64,000 bases of DNA from SIG589 sp045652465 (GTDB lineage Bacteria; Bacillota; Clostridia; Oscillospirales; Acutalibacteraceae): contig JAZRUI010000010.1 of the NCBI GenBank assembly GCA_045652465.1, positions 124,001-188,000 on the forward strand. Reading direction: 5' to 3'. The notes beneath the pieces are model-generated. The model was not told the DNA's origin. It made no database searches and saw only the letters and a list, made by a program, of their open reading frames with translations. Position 1 is the stretch's first letter. Each line of letters starts with the position of its first letter. Made by a program: the position numbers and the translations under genes. Shown piece by piece: positions 41,261-49,058 of the stretch.

Positions 41261-42850
41261 ATGACAGGTTTTAAAAAATCCTTTTTAACCGTTTTGCTTG
41301 CGCTCTCGCTGCTTTTCTCCCTCTTCGCAATACCCGCAGCGGCAGCAGGCAGCACAACCATTGCTTTCAGCAATAATTCTCCCAAGGTTGGAGATAGCAT
41401 AACAATTACCGTTTCGGTTAATGCCGGAGAAGAGATTTACGGCGTTGACGGAACTCTGACCTACGATACCGCGATACTGCAATATATTTCGGGCGGAGAT
41501 AATGCCTCGGGCAGTTCGGTTAGAATTCTCAAGGAGGCAAACGGCGAAACCCGCGTTAGCTATCCTATAACCTTTAAGGTTAAGGCTAACGGCTCCGCTA
41601 CGATTTCCTTCTCCACCACCTATGTTAACGGCTCGCTCAAAAAGGTTTCGGCAAGCGGCTCTTCGGCAAAGCTTAATGTTAAGGCTCCCGCCGTTTCGAG
41701 CAAGCCGCAGGTTTCGAGCAAACCGCAGGCTTCAAGCAAGCCCCAAACCCCAGCCGCTAAATCGAGCAACGCTAACCTCTCCTCTCTCAGTATTGGCGCT
41801 GCGGCGCTCGACCCCATTTTCAGCGGCAACACCACTACCTATTCGGTTATAGTTGAAAACTCGGTTAGCACCGTTAACATTAACGCCGTTAAGGCACACA
41901 ACAAGGCAACCGTTTCGGGCGCAGGACAAAAGAGCCTCGAGGTTGGCGATAACGAATTTAAGATTGTTGTTACCGCCGAAAACGGCAACACCAAAACCTA
42001 CACCCTTAAAATCCGCCGCGCAACCGTTGAGGAATCGATTAACCTCAATCCCCTTCTCGTTGTTATCGGCGGAGAGCTCCACCACATAAACGCCGACCTT
42101 TCGGGAACCCCCATTCCCGCGGGTCTAACCCTTGGCAAGGCAACCTACAACGGCAAAGAGGTTGATGTTTTCAAGAGCGAAAACGGCGACTACACCATTT
42201 ATGTTATAACCAAGGACCAAACCGCAGTCAGCGGCTACTATGTTTATAAAGAGCATCGCGATGAATTCGCTCCGCTTAATTATATGACCGTTAACGGCAA
42301 GCTCTATATATTTGCCGACCTGCCCGAAAGCTATACTGTTCCCGCAGGATATTATGAAACCGCTACAACCCTTGGCGATGCAACCGTTGCGGCATTTTGC
42401 TCGCAAAACGAGTCACTCAAGGATATTTATATTGTTTATTGCTATAACGAGGGTAAGGAAGGCTTCTACCGCTTTGACTCGCTTGAATCAACCATTCAGC
42501 GCGCACCCGATTTTTCATTAACACCCGCCGAGAGCAATAATTCAAAGGACAAAACCTTTAATCCTATCGTGATTTTCAAAGGCTTTAACAAAACCGAAAA
42601 AATTATGTGCTGCTCTATTTTAGGTTGTTTGGTTATCATACTCATTCTCTTAATCGCTCTTGCGGTTAAATCGCACAAACTCAAAAAGGCACGATACGCC
42701 GACCCCATAAGCGATGAGGATATAGAAGGCTTCTTCAATATTGCGAGCTTCGCACCCAAGCATGCCGCCATCGAAGAAGAGCCTGAAGTTATCGAAGCTG
42801 AAGAAGAGACCGAGGAAGAAGCCGAAGAATCGGAAGAAACTGCCGAATAA
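41261..42850 (+). CDS. Membrane-anchored cohesin-like surface protein
   Basis: A 529-residue protein with a signal peptide (1-29) and a cohesin-like domain at about 30-145 (FSNNSPKVGDSITITVSVNA, GVDGTLTYDTAILQYISGG, ITFKVKANGSATISF). A linker follows with three SSKPQ repeats. A cadherin-like beta-sandwich lies at about 167-253 (ANLSSLSIGAAALDPIFSGN, ENGNTKTYTLKIRR), and a further extracellular region extends to about 440. Then comes one membrane helix (about 447-468, IMCCSILGCLVIILILLIAL) and a cytosolic, very acidic tail (EEEPEVIEAEEETEEEAEE). It is the only other gene in the dockerin-glucosaminidase operon, which makes it the natural docking partner. Binding itself is not shown by sequence. 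Confidence 0.82.
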   Translation: MTGFKKSFLTVLLALSLLFSLFAIPAAAAGSTTIAFSNNSPKVGDSITITVSVNAGEEIYGVDGTLTYDTAILQYISGGDNASGSSVRILKEANGETRVSYPITFKVKANGSATISFSTTYVNGSLKKVSASGSSAKLNVKAPAVSSKPQVSSKPQASSKPQTPAAKSSNANLSSLSIGAAALDPIFSGNTTTYSVIVENSVSTVNINAVKAHNKATVSGAGQKSLEVGDNEFKIVVTAENGNTKTYTLKIRRATVEESINLNPLLVVIGGELHHINADLSGTPIPAGLTLGKATYNGKEVDVFKSENGDYTIYVITKDQTAVSGYYVYKEHRDEFAPLNYMTVNGKLYIFADLPESYTVPAGYYETATTLGDATVAAFCSQNESLKDIYIVYCYNEGKEGFYRFDSLESTIQRAPDFSLTPAESNNSKDKTFNPIVIFKGFNKTEKIMCCSILGCLVIILILLIALAVKSHKLKKARYADPISDEDIEGFFNIASFAPKHAAIEEEPEVIEAEEETEEEAEESEETAE

Positions 42851-42854
42851 AATT

Positions 42855-42885
42855 AAACGACCAACCAAAAAGGTTGGTCGTTTTT
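42855..42885. terminator. Bidirectional terminator after the cohesin anchor gene
   Basis: AAACGACCAACC/GGTTGGTCGTTT, a 12-bp stem with a 5-nt loop followed by TTTATTTA; the flanking genes converge. Confidence 0.9.
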
Positions 42886-42887
42886 AT

Positions 42888-43562
42888 TTACTCTCGGCGA
42901 GGGTCGTAATTGTAGGAACGAGTTTCGCCATTATAAAAAAGCGGTATTGCGGTGCCTTTTTCGGTGGCACCTTTTAAAACCATAAGGCTGGCTACAGGTT
43001 CCTCGCTTTCGAAATAGGTTGGCCTATAAAGTGCCAAAACCGCATCGGCATTTTCCCCTACCGTTTTCCCTATATCGATGAGCATTGGGTGCCTACTTTT
43101 GCGCTGCAACGGAGGGCGTTTTAAATTTGAGGCGCAAATTATATGAACGGCATATTCCCTGCAAAAATTTTTTAAGTTTTTTAAAATTTCGGTTTGCTTT
43201 GAAGCGGTAAAGCCCTTAATCAGCGCGATATAATCCAAAAATATTACCGCATAATCCTTATAGTTTAAAAGGTCGCGCTCTATATTTTCCGAGATATTGT
43301 AAACAATCGAAACATTCTCTTCAAAATCGTTGAGCGTTTTTCCTTTAAGCGAAATCATACTTTTGATTTTCTCTTCGGAATTCTCGAGCGAAACAAATAA
43401 GAATTTCTCTCGGTTTTGCTTTGCCATATCAAGCAAAATATCGAGCATTAGTGTTGTTTTACCCATACCCGGGCGGGTGGATAAAACAACTAATTTCCCC
43501 TCGCCCTGATTTGAATTTAAAATATTATCTATTCCCTTAAAGGCGGTTTTTAGCTTTTTCAT
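42888..43562 (-). CDS. Stand-alone DnaB-like/RecA-fold ATPase (mini form)
   Basis: A 224-residue protein that matches only the C-terminal ATPase domain of DnaB-type helicases. It has Walker A STRPGMGKTTLMLDIL, a Walker B-like stretch VIFLDYIALI, a sensor-like IICASNLKRPP and a C-terminal GATEKGTAIPLFYNG that resembles the R-finger region. The N-terminal DnaB/DnaG-interaction domain is absent. It could be a phage- or plasmid-derived helicase part, or a KaiC-like regulator; I cannot decide. It is 12 nt downstream of a PPP-type phosphatase gene on the same strand. The sequence of this small cluster is more AT-rich than its neighbours. Confidence 0.75.
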   Translation of the reverse strand: MKKLKTAFKGIDNILNSNQGEGKLVVLSTRPGMGKTTLMLDILLDMAKQNREKFLFVSLENSEEKIKSMISLKGKTLNDFEENVSIVYNISENIERDLLNYKDYAVIFLDYIALIKGFTASKQTEILKNLKNFCREYAVHIICASNLKRPPLQRKSRHPMLIDIGKTVGENADAVLALYRPTYFESEEPVASLMVLKGATEKGTAIPLFYNGETRSYNYDPRRE

Positions 43563-43574
43563 TTGGTTTCCTCT

Positions 43575-44255
43575 TTAATATGCATAAAATTCTTCCAGCG
43601 TATCAAGACAAATGCAGCCAAGCGGATTGCCCCAAACCGCTCCGCAATCGATGGCAATGTGATTGTTCTTTTTATATATTTTCCCTTTATAATTGATATC
43701 GATAAAGCTTGTGGGAGTGTGCCCCGTAACGATATATTTATCGGAGAAGTATTGCTCCTCATAATCGGGCTCGCCAATAATGAACTCCTGCCATAAAAGC
43801 CTATTAAAATCTTGCATTCTTTGCTTTTCGGGCACTGTGTGGGCCAAAAAGAAGTTTCGGCCGTTTATCGAAAGTTCATCATAAATCAAAAAGGAATTCA
43901 TATAACAAAGCAGCCTTTTTTGCTCCACTTTTGTGAGCTCCATAAAGGCTTTATAGGTTTGAGCGCCACCATCGGCAAGCCACAGCTTTAACCTATTGGA
44001 TGCCTTTTCCGAAAGCTCGATATTAGAACCTGTAACGCTGCTTAGCATTAAATATGCAAGATAATCATGGTTTCCCCTTAAGGCAACAACATTTTTTCTA
44101 TTCATTATTTCCGTGAGTATCTTAATGCCGCCGCTGCCGCGGTCCACTATATCTCCCAAAATGTATAGTGTGTCGCCCTCTTGAAATTTTATGGTTTCAA
44201 GCATTTTCATAAACTTTTCATAGCATCCGTGCAAATCACTCATAGCATAAATCAT
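43575..44255 (-). CDS. PPP-family metallophosphoesterase (PrpE/ApaH-like)
   Basis: A 226-residue protein with the PPP signature: MSDLHGCYEKF, LGDIVDRGSGGI, LRGNHDYLAY, a histidine in FLAHTVPE and VTGHTPT, and IDCGAVWGNPLGCICL near the end. This fits the bacterial Ser/Thr phosphatase/diadenosine tetraphosphatase group. The ATG at 44255 has GGAGG 8 nt upstream; an upstream in-frame start would add 20 residues lacking family similarity. It is immediately upstream of the mini DnaB-like ATPase, suggesting joint expression. Confidence 0.88.
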   Translation of the reverse strand: MIYAMSDLHGCYEKFMKMLETIKFQEGDTLYILGDIVDRGSGGIKILTEIMNRKNVVALRGNHDYLAYLMLSSVTGSNIELSEKASNRLKLWLADGGAQTYKAFMELTKVEQKRLLCYMNSFLIYDELSINGRNFFLAHTVPEKQRMQDFNRLLWQEFIIGEPDYEEQYFSDKYIVTGHTPTSFIDINYKGKIYKKNNHIAIDCGAVWGNPLGCICLDTLEEFYAY

Positions 44256-44287
44256 TGCGGCTTCCTCCGTTTCTATATATATAATAA

Positions 44288-44323
44288 CACAACCAATGTA
44301 CCTAAAACGGCACATTGGTTGTG
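44288..44323 (-). terminator. Hairpin downstream of the 110-residue unknown gene
   Basis: CACAACCAATGT/ACATTGGTTGTG, a 12-bp perfect stem; the following minus-strand sequence (TTATTATATATATA) is AT-rich but not a pure T run. Confidence 0.6.
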
Positions 44324-44336
44324 GCTTTTAAAAATA

Positions 44337-44669
44337 TTAATTTAAAATCGGTTTGAAAAGTTCAAACTCATAGCCCAAGTAAGAAGACATTGAATATGAA
44401 ATAACAATAAACTCTTTCGGTAGCCGTTCTCGGAGTTTTAGGGCATTATCCTCGCTATTTGTGATAATGTAAATAGTGGAGCAGTGCTCTTTTAGCTCCT
44501 GCAAAAGGCCAAGAGGAGGTTCGGCCGTTTCGGTTACCGCCGTAAAGCCACAGGTTTTGCCTGCGTTGTTAAAGAAGATAGCCTCGGAGGTTTTTTCGAG
44601 CTCCTGCATTCCGTTTGACATTGCCCACAAACGCGCAGCCGAAAGGAGTTTTTTATTCTTATCATTCAT
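44337..44669 (-). CDS. Unknown protein, 110 residues
   Basis: I do not recognise this protein. It has no signal peptide or membrane helix. The N-terminus is helical (NDKNKKLLSAARLWAMSNG), and the middle has alternating strands and helices (AIFFNNAGKTCGFTAVT, STIYIITNSEDNALKLRERL, FIVISYSMSSYLGY). AAGGTGG stands before the ATG. It precedes the phosphatase and mini ATPase genes on the same strand but is separated from them by a hairpin. Confidence 0.65.
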   Translation of the reverse strand: MNDKNKKLLSAARLWAMSNGMQELEKTSEAIFFNNAGKTCGFTAVTETAEPPLGLLQELKEHCSTIYIITNSEDNALKLRERLPKEFIVISYSMSSYLGYEFELFKPILN

Positions 44670-44757
44670 ATTATACCCACCTTAAAATTTATTACACAGC
44701 GTTTTGCTATGCATTTAATATATCAGGTGGGATGTGCCATTTTTAGCACATAAAATT

Positions 44758-46128
44758 CTAAAGGCTTTTTCTTGCAAACTCGATTTGTTTTTCAACCGAG
44801 GCAACGCATGTTCCGCCGAAGGAGATGCGTTTGTTAACGCAGGTTGCTAAATCTATTACCTCATAGATATCATCATCGAAAAGCTCGCTTGCCGCTTTAT
44901 AGCTATCAAGCGGGAGAGTTTCGAGAACGCAGCCGCGCTTTATGCACTCGGCAACAAGCTCGCCCGAAATCTTATAGGCGGTTCTAAAGGGCATTCCTTT
45001 TTTAACGAGATAATCAGCCATATCGGTTGCGTTGATGAATCCCTTTTGGGCAGCCGAGAGCATATTCGCCTCGCAAACCGACATGGTTTTGAGCATTCCT
45101 ATCATAACGGGAAGAGCCATCTCGACCGTATCGACTGCATCGAACACGCTTTCCTTATCCTCCTGCATATCCTTGTTATATGCGAGCGGAAGACCCTTAA
45201 GGGTTGTAAGGAGCGCCAAAAGGTCGCCATATACCCTGCCTGTTTTGCCGCGGATGAGCTCGGCCATATCGGAGTTTTTCTTTTGGGGCATTATGGAGCT
45301 TCCCGTTGTGTAGGCATCGGAGAGCTCGATAAACTTAAACTCCCAGCTCGACCAAAGAATTATTTCTTCGGATAGGCGGGAAAGATGCATCATAAGTGTG
45401 CTCACCGCGGAAAGGAAATCAATGCAAAAATCGCGGTCGGACACGCCATCAATACTGTTTTGGGAAACCGAGGCAAACTTCAGCTTTTCGGCTTCAAAGA
45501 AACGGTCGGTTTCATAGGTTGTTCCCGCAAGCGCGCAGCTGCCGATAGGCGAAACATTGATGCGCTTTTGGCAATCCGAGAAACGATCAATATCGCGAAG
45601 GAACATCATGGCATATGCCATAAGATGATGACCAAAGGTTATGGGTTGGGCGCGCTGAAGATGGGTATAGCCCGGCATTATGGTTGCCTTATGCTGCTCG
45701 GCGCGGTCGCAAATTGTTCCGACAATATCGCGCAAAAAAGCGATAATCTTTTCGTTTTCATCGCGCAAATACATACGAAGGTCGAGCGCAACCTGATCGT
45801 TGCGGCTACGGGCGGTGTGAAGCTTTTTGCCAACATCGCCGATTCGCGCAGTCAAGACCTGCTCAACAAACATATGGATATCTTCGCTCTTCATATCGAA
45901 TTCGAGCTTGCCGCTATCTAAATCGGCTAAAATTCCCGCAAGTCCATCAATAAGCTGCTTTTCATCCTGCTCGCTTATTATTCCCTGCTTGCAAAGCATC
46001 GCAGCATGAGCCATACTGCCCATTATATCCTGACGATACATTCGAAGGTCGAAATGTATTGAAGAATTGAAATCATCAGCAAGACTGTCGGTTACGCCGC
46101 TGGTCCTGCCTGCCCACATTTTGGCCAT
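44758..46128 (-). CDS. argH: Argininosuccinate lyase
   Basis: A 456-residue enzyme that splits argininosuccinate to arginine and fumarate, the last step of arginine synthesis. Motifs: MWAGRTSGVTDS at the start, EDIHMFVEQ, KLHTARSRNDQVALDLRMYL, MPGYTHLQRAQP and the fumarase/lyase signature GSSIMPQKKNSD with the catalytic serine. It is downstream of argG with a 63-nt gap that contains a hairpin without a good T tract. It is one of the few genes here with a TAG stop. Confidence 0.97.
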   Translation of the reverse strand: MAKMWAGRTSGVTDSLADDFNSSIHFDLRMYRQDIMGSMAHAAMLCKQGIISEQDEKQLIDGLAGILADLDSGKLEFDMKSEDIHMFVEQVLTARIGDVGKKLHTARSRNDQVALDLRMYLRDENEKIIAFLRDIVGTICDRAEQHKATIMPGYTHLQRAQPITFGHHLMAYAMMFLRDIDRFSDCQKRINVSPIGSCALAGTTYETDRFFEAEKLKFASVSQNSIDGVSDRDFCIDFLSAVSTLMMHLSRLSEEIILWSSWEFKFIELSDAYTTGSSIMPQKKNSDMAELIRGKTGRVYGDLLALLTTLKGLPLAYNKDMQEDKESVFDAVDTVEMALPVMIGMLKTMSVCEANMLSAAQKGFINATDMADYLVKKGMPFRTAYKISGELVAECIKRGCVLETLPLDSYKAASELFDDDIYEVIDLATCVNKRISFGGTCVASVEKQIEFARKSL

Positions 46129-46156
46129 AATTTTTCTCCTTTAAAATAGCACAAAT

Positions 46157-46180
46157 GTCCTGCGCAGTTTTGCGCAGGAC
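46157..46180 (-). other. Intercistronic hairpin between argG and argH
   Basis: GTCCTGCGCA/TGCGCAGGAC, a 10-bp stem with a 4-nt loop. The downstream minus-strand sequence (ATTTGTGCTATTTT) is a poor terminator tail, so this is more likely a processing or stability hairpin that lets argH be read. Confidence 0.5.
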
Positions 46181-46191
46181 AATTTATATTT

Positions 46192-47409
46192 TTACTTTTT
46201 GCCATCAACCATAGCCTGAACCTTGATCGGAAGGCCATAGAGATTGATAAAGCCTGCGGAATCGCGCTGGTCATAATCGCTTTCACCGAAGGTTGCAATT
46301 TCCTCGCTATAGAGCGAATAGGGACTCCAAACACCTGCGTTTATCATATTGCCCTTGTAGAGCTTTAAGCGAACCTTACCGGTTACCTTCTCCTGAGTTT
46401 TATCAACGAAGGCGGACAAAGCCTCGCGAAGCGGAGTGAACCACTGACCGTTATAAACGAGTTCAGCGAAGGTTATGGAAAGCTTTTGCTTTTCATGGAG
46501 AGTCATCTTATCAAGACAAATGCTCTCTAAAACGCTGTGTGCCTTATAAAGAATGGTTCCGCCGGGGGTTTCATAAACGCCGCGGCACTTCATTCCTACC
46601 AAGCGGTTTTCAACGATATCAATGATACCGATACCGTTTGCACCGCCGATTTCGTTAAGCTTTAGGATGATTTCCTTAGCGGTCATCTTTTCGCCATCGA
46701 GAGCAACGGGAGTTCCCTGCTCGAAATCGAGGGTTATATAGGTCGGAGCATCGGGAGCCATAATGGGAGAAACGCCCATCTCGAGGAAGCCTTCCTTCTC
46801 ATACATAGGCTCGTTGCCTGTATCCTCAAGGTCAAGGCCTTCATGCGAAAGGTGCCAAAGGTTCTTATCCTTGGAATAGTTGGTTTCGCGGTTAATCTTA
46901 AGCGGAATGTTATGCGCCTCGGCATACTCAATTTCCTCATCACGGGACTTAAGCTCCCATTCACGCCAAGGAGCGATGATGGGCATATTGGGCGCAAAAT
47001 GCTTAATAGCAAGTTCGAAACGAACCTGGTCGTTACCCTTACCTGTGCAACCGTGAACAATAGCATCGGCGTTCTCCTTGATGGCTATATCAACAAGACC
47101 CTTTGCGATGCAGGGACGGGCATGGCTTGTGCCGAGGAGGTATTCCTCATAAACGGCGCCTGCCTTCATGGTCGGGATAATATAATCGTTAACATATTCC
47201 TCGGTGAGGTCGAGAACATAGAGTTTGGATGCGCCGGTCTTTAAAGCCTTCTCTTCAAGGCCCTCAAGCTCATCAGCCTGACCAACATTACCCGAAACAG
47301 CAACAACCTCGCAGTTATTATAGTTTTCCTTGAGCCAGGAAATCATAATCGATGTATCAAGTCCGCCCGAATAGGCAAGAACTACCTTTTTAATATCTTC
47401 TTTTTTCAT
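46192..47409 (-). CDS. argG: Argininosuccinate synthase
   Basis: A 405-residue enzyme that joins citrulline and aspartate using ATP. The PP-loop VLAYSGGLDTSI is at residues 9-20; HGCTGKGNDQVRFE, YAEAHNIPLKIN and SPIMAPDAP follow. The ATG at 47409 has AGGAGG 6 nt upstream; a longer frame from 47451 starts near the transcription start and overlaps the ARG box. It leads the argG-argH unit and has a consensus promoter with an ARG box in the leader. Confidence 0.97.
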   Translation of the reverse strand: MKKEDIKKVVLAYSGGLDTSIMISWLKENYNNCEVVAVSGNVGQADELEGLEEKALKTGASKLYVLDLTEEYVNDYIIPTMKAGAVYEEYLLGTSHARPCIAKGLVDIAIKENADAIVHGCTGKGNDQVRFELAIKHFAPNMPIIAPWREWELKSRDEEIEYAEAHNIPLKINRETNYSKDKNLWHLSHEGLDLEDTGNEPMYEKEGFLEMGVSPIMAPDAPTYITLDFEQGTPVALDGEKMTAKEIILKLNEIGGANGIGIIDIVENRLVGMKCRGVYETPGGTILYKAHSVLESICLDKMTLHEKQKLSITFAELVYNGQWFTPLREALSAFVDKTQEKVTGKVRLKLYKGNMINAGVWSPYSLYSEEIATFGESDYDQRDSAGFINLYGLPIKVQAMVDGKK

Positions 47410-47417
47410 AATTGCCT

Positions 47418-47435
47418 CCTGAATATTTATGCAAA
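47418..47435 (-). promoter_or_regulatory. ARG box (ArgR/AhrC operator) in the argG leader
   Basis: On the minus strand TTTGCATAAATATTCAGG fits the 18-bp ARG box pattern WNTGNATWWWWATNCANW at nearly every position. It lies between the promoter and the ribosome site, where a bound hexameric ArgR could block transcription. A second, weaker palindromic stretch lies at about 47530-47562 (TTATGCA...TGCATAA). Confidence 0.65.
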
Positions 47436-47452
47436 CATTATCAACAAGCACT

Positions 47453-47481
47453 ATTATATGCCTTTATGCGGGTTTTGTCAA
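47453..47481 (-). promoter_or_regulatory. Consensus promoter of argG-argH
   Basis: On the minus strand TTGACA (47476-47481), exactly 17 nt, TATAAT (47453-47458). Confidence 0.92.
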
Positions 47482-47565
47482 GCATATAAATACATAATTA
47501 TTCGGTTTTTATGCATTTTACCTTATATATTATGCACAAATTTGCATAAATATGAATATTTATGA

Positions 47566-47883
47566 TTAAAATAGCTTACTGATAAGCTCCGCCGCCAAAA
47601 CGCAAACGCAGGAAACCGCCGCAACGGTTACGAGGCTTTGCCCCAAATATGCCAGCACCATAGCGCCCATAAAGCCTGCCAGCGCAGTATAAACGCTATC
47701 GGTTGCATAGAAAATGGCGGGGATGGTCATCGCCGATAAAACGGCAATCGGAACATAATGCAAAAAGGATAATAGGAATCGGTTTTCGATTTTCTTTTTG
47801 CAAAGCACAAGCGGGAGCATTCGAACCAAATATGTAGTTCCCGCTATCACCAAAAGATAGGCTAAAAATTCTTCTCTTATCAT
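47566..47883 (-). CDS. azlD: AzlD family small membrane protein
   Basis: A 105-residue protein with about four hydrophobic helices. VIAGTTYLVRMLPLVLCKK at the start and FLHYVPIAVLSAMTIPAIFY are typical of AzlD, the small subunit of branched-chain amino acid exporters. Its start overlaps the stop of the AzlC gene by 4 nt (ATGA), so the two subunits are made together. Confidence 0.9.
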   Translation of the reverse strand: MIREEFLAYLLVIAGTTYLVRMLPLVLCKKKIENRFLLSFLHYVPIAVLSAMTIPAIFYATDSVYTALAGFMGAMVLAYLGQSLVTVAAVSCVCVLAAELISKLF

Positions 47884-48593
47884 GCTTCTTCATCCTCCTT
47901 TTGCGGAAGTGGGAAGCAAACGGCTGCCAAGAGCGCCGCCAAGACTGCGCAAATAATAATCGTGAATCCGCTCGGAACGGATTTGAGTGCAGGGACATAA
48001 TAGAATAGGCAGCTGAGCGCAATGGCGCAAACGGCGCAAAATGCAGCCGAAGACTCGCGCTTGATTTGGGGCACGACGATTGCTATAAACATTCCGTAAA
48101 TCGCAACGCCCAAAGAGGTTACTACTATAGCGGGCAACACATCCCCTGCTACGGCGCCGAGGAGCGTTCCGCCCGTCCAACCGATTAAGGGGGTTAAGAT
48201 TAGTCCATACATATAATTGGGACCGACGCTTGCGGGATTGGCGGTTGCAACCGCGAAGATTTCATCGGTATTGCCGAAGGCTATCAAAAAGCGCTGCCAT
48301 AGCTTTACCCTGCTCGAGAATTTTTGCGAGAGGGAAACCGACATCAACGAATAGCGCGAGTTGATAACAAGTTGCGAAACGCAAAGTTCGGCGAAGGTTC
48401 CGCCGCCCGCTATTATGGGAACGCCCGCGAGCTGACCCGCCGAGGTTAGGTTGGTTGCCGAGATTAGCACTGCTTCGAGCCATGTAAGACCCTGCGCCAC
48501 GGCGAAGATACCAAACGCAAAGGACACCGCAAAATATCCGATGCAAATCGGCAAACCGTCGATTATTCCCTTTTTAAAACTGTTTTGTTCCAT
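47880..48593 (-). CDS. azlC: AzlC family branched-chain amino acid exporter subunit
   Basis: A 237-residue polytopic protein with the AzlC features GIIDGLPICIGYFAVSFAFGI near the start, SATNLTSAGQLAGV, INSRYSLMSVSLSQ and GWTGGTLLGA. AzlCD exports leucine/isoleucine analogues and some other amino acids in Firmicutes. It is coupled to azlD. A hairpin separates it from the upstream gene. Confidence 0.93.
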   Translation of the reverse strand: MEQNSFKKGIIDGLPICIGYFAVSFAFGIFAVAQGLTWLEAVLISATNLTSAGQLAGVPIIAGGGTFAELCVSQLVINSRYSLMSVSLSQKFSSRVKLWQRFLIAFGNTDEIFAVATANPASVGPNYMYGLILTPLIGWTGGTLLGAVAGDVLPAIVVTSLGVAIYGMFIAIVVPQIKRESSAAFCAVCAIALSCLFYYVPALKSVPSGFTIIICAVLAALLAAVCFPLPQKEDEEA

Positions 48594-48613
48594 TTTTTAA
48601 AACGCCTCATAAA

Positions 48614-48637
48614 TTCAGCCCTTTGAAAAGGGCTGAA
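48614..48637 (-). terminator. Hairpin after the 134-residue gene
   Basis: TTCAGCCCTTT/AAGGGCTGAA, a 10-bp stem with a short loop, four bases past the stop codon. The T tract is weak (TTTATGAGG), so read-through into azlC is possible. Confidence 0.5.
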
Positions 48638-48640
48638 AAA

Positions 48641-49045
48641 TTAAAGTTGATAGATTTCTTTGGTTATCTTTTTATGCGATGAGCCGCAAAATTCCTCGCT
48701 CGAAATGCATTTCCATCGCTTTTTATAATCGGCAACGGGAAATGCCTTATCAAACGGATAGCTGCGGTTAAAGCAATAAATGGTTACCGTTTTAGCGCTA
48801 CAAAGCGCCTCGGTTATATCATCGAGCTCGGCAAAGCAATAGTCCTCTTCCCCTGCCGCCAAAAGATAATCCTCGCGAACGATAATCTTATCGCTCTCTT
48901 CTTCAAACTGGCGAGCGGAATAGGCATTCATATAAACCTTGCCAACGCTCTTTAGAATATCAGCACGAAGCGCGCTATCCTTGCTTTGGCGCTTGCCGAA
49001 GAAGGACATTCCTCCGCGACTGTCAACACAAACGATTAAATGCAT
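48641..49045 (-). CDS. Conserved clostridial protein of unknown function, 134 residues
   Basis: The protein starts MHLIVCVDSRGGMSFFGKRQS and contains EDYCFAELDDITEAL, YCFNRSYPFDKAFP and a C-terminal SHKKITKEIYQL. I recall this as a family common in gut Clostridia, sometimes labelled ribonuclease Z, but the HxHxDH metal motif of RNase Z is absent, so that label should not be used. It looks like a small alpha/beta protein without membrane segments. It follows the amidohydrolase fusion gene by 13 nt and is probably co-transcribed with it. Confidence 0.75.
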   Translation of the reverse strand: MHLIVCVDSRGGMSFFGKRQSKDSALRADILKSVGKVYMNAYSARQFEEESDKIIVREDYLLAAGEEDYCFAELDDITEALCSAKTVTIYCFNRSYPFDKAFPVADYKKRWKCISSEEFCGSSHKKITKEIYQL

Positions 49046-49058
49046 TCGTTTACCTCTA

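Noticed and set aside
46157..46180. Terminator between argG and argH
   Set aside because: The hairpin lacks a T tract on the minus strand and argH has no clear promoter of its own, so it is listed as an intercistronic hairpin.
48641..49045. Ribonuclease Z annotation for the 134-residue protein
   Set aside because: The HxHxDH metal-binding motif and the metallo-beta-lactamase fold are absent.
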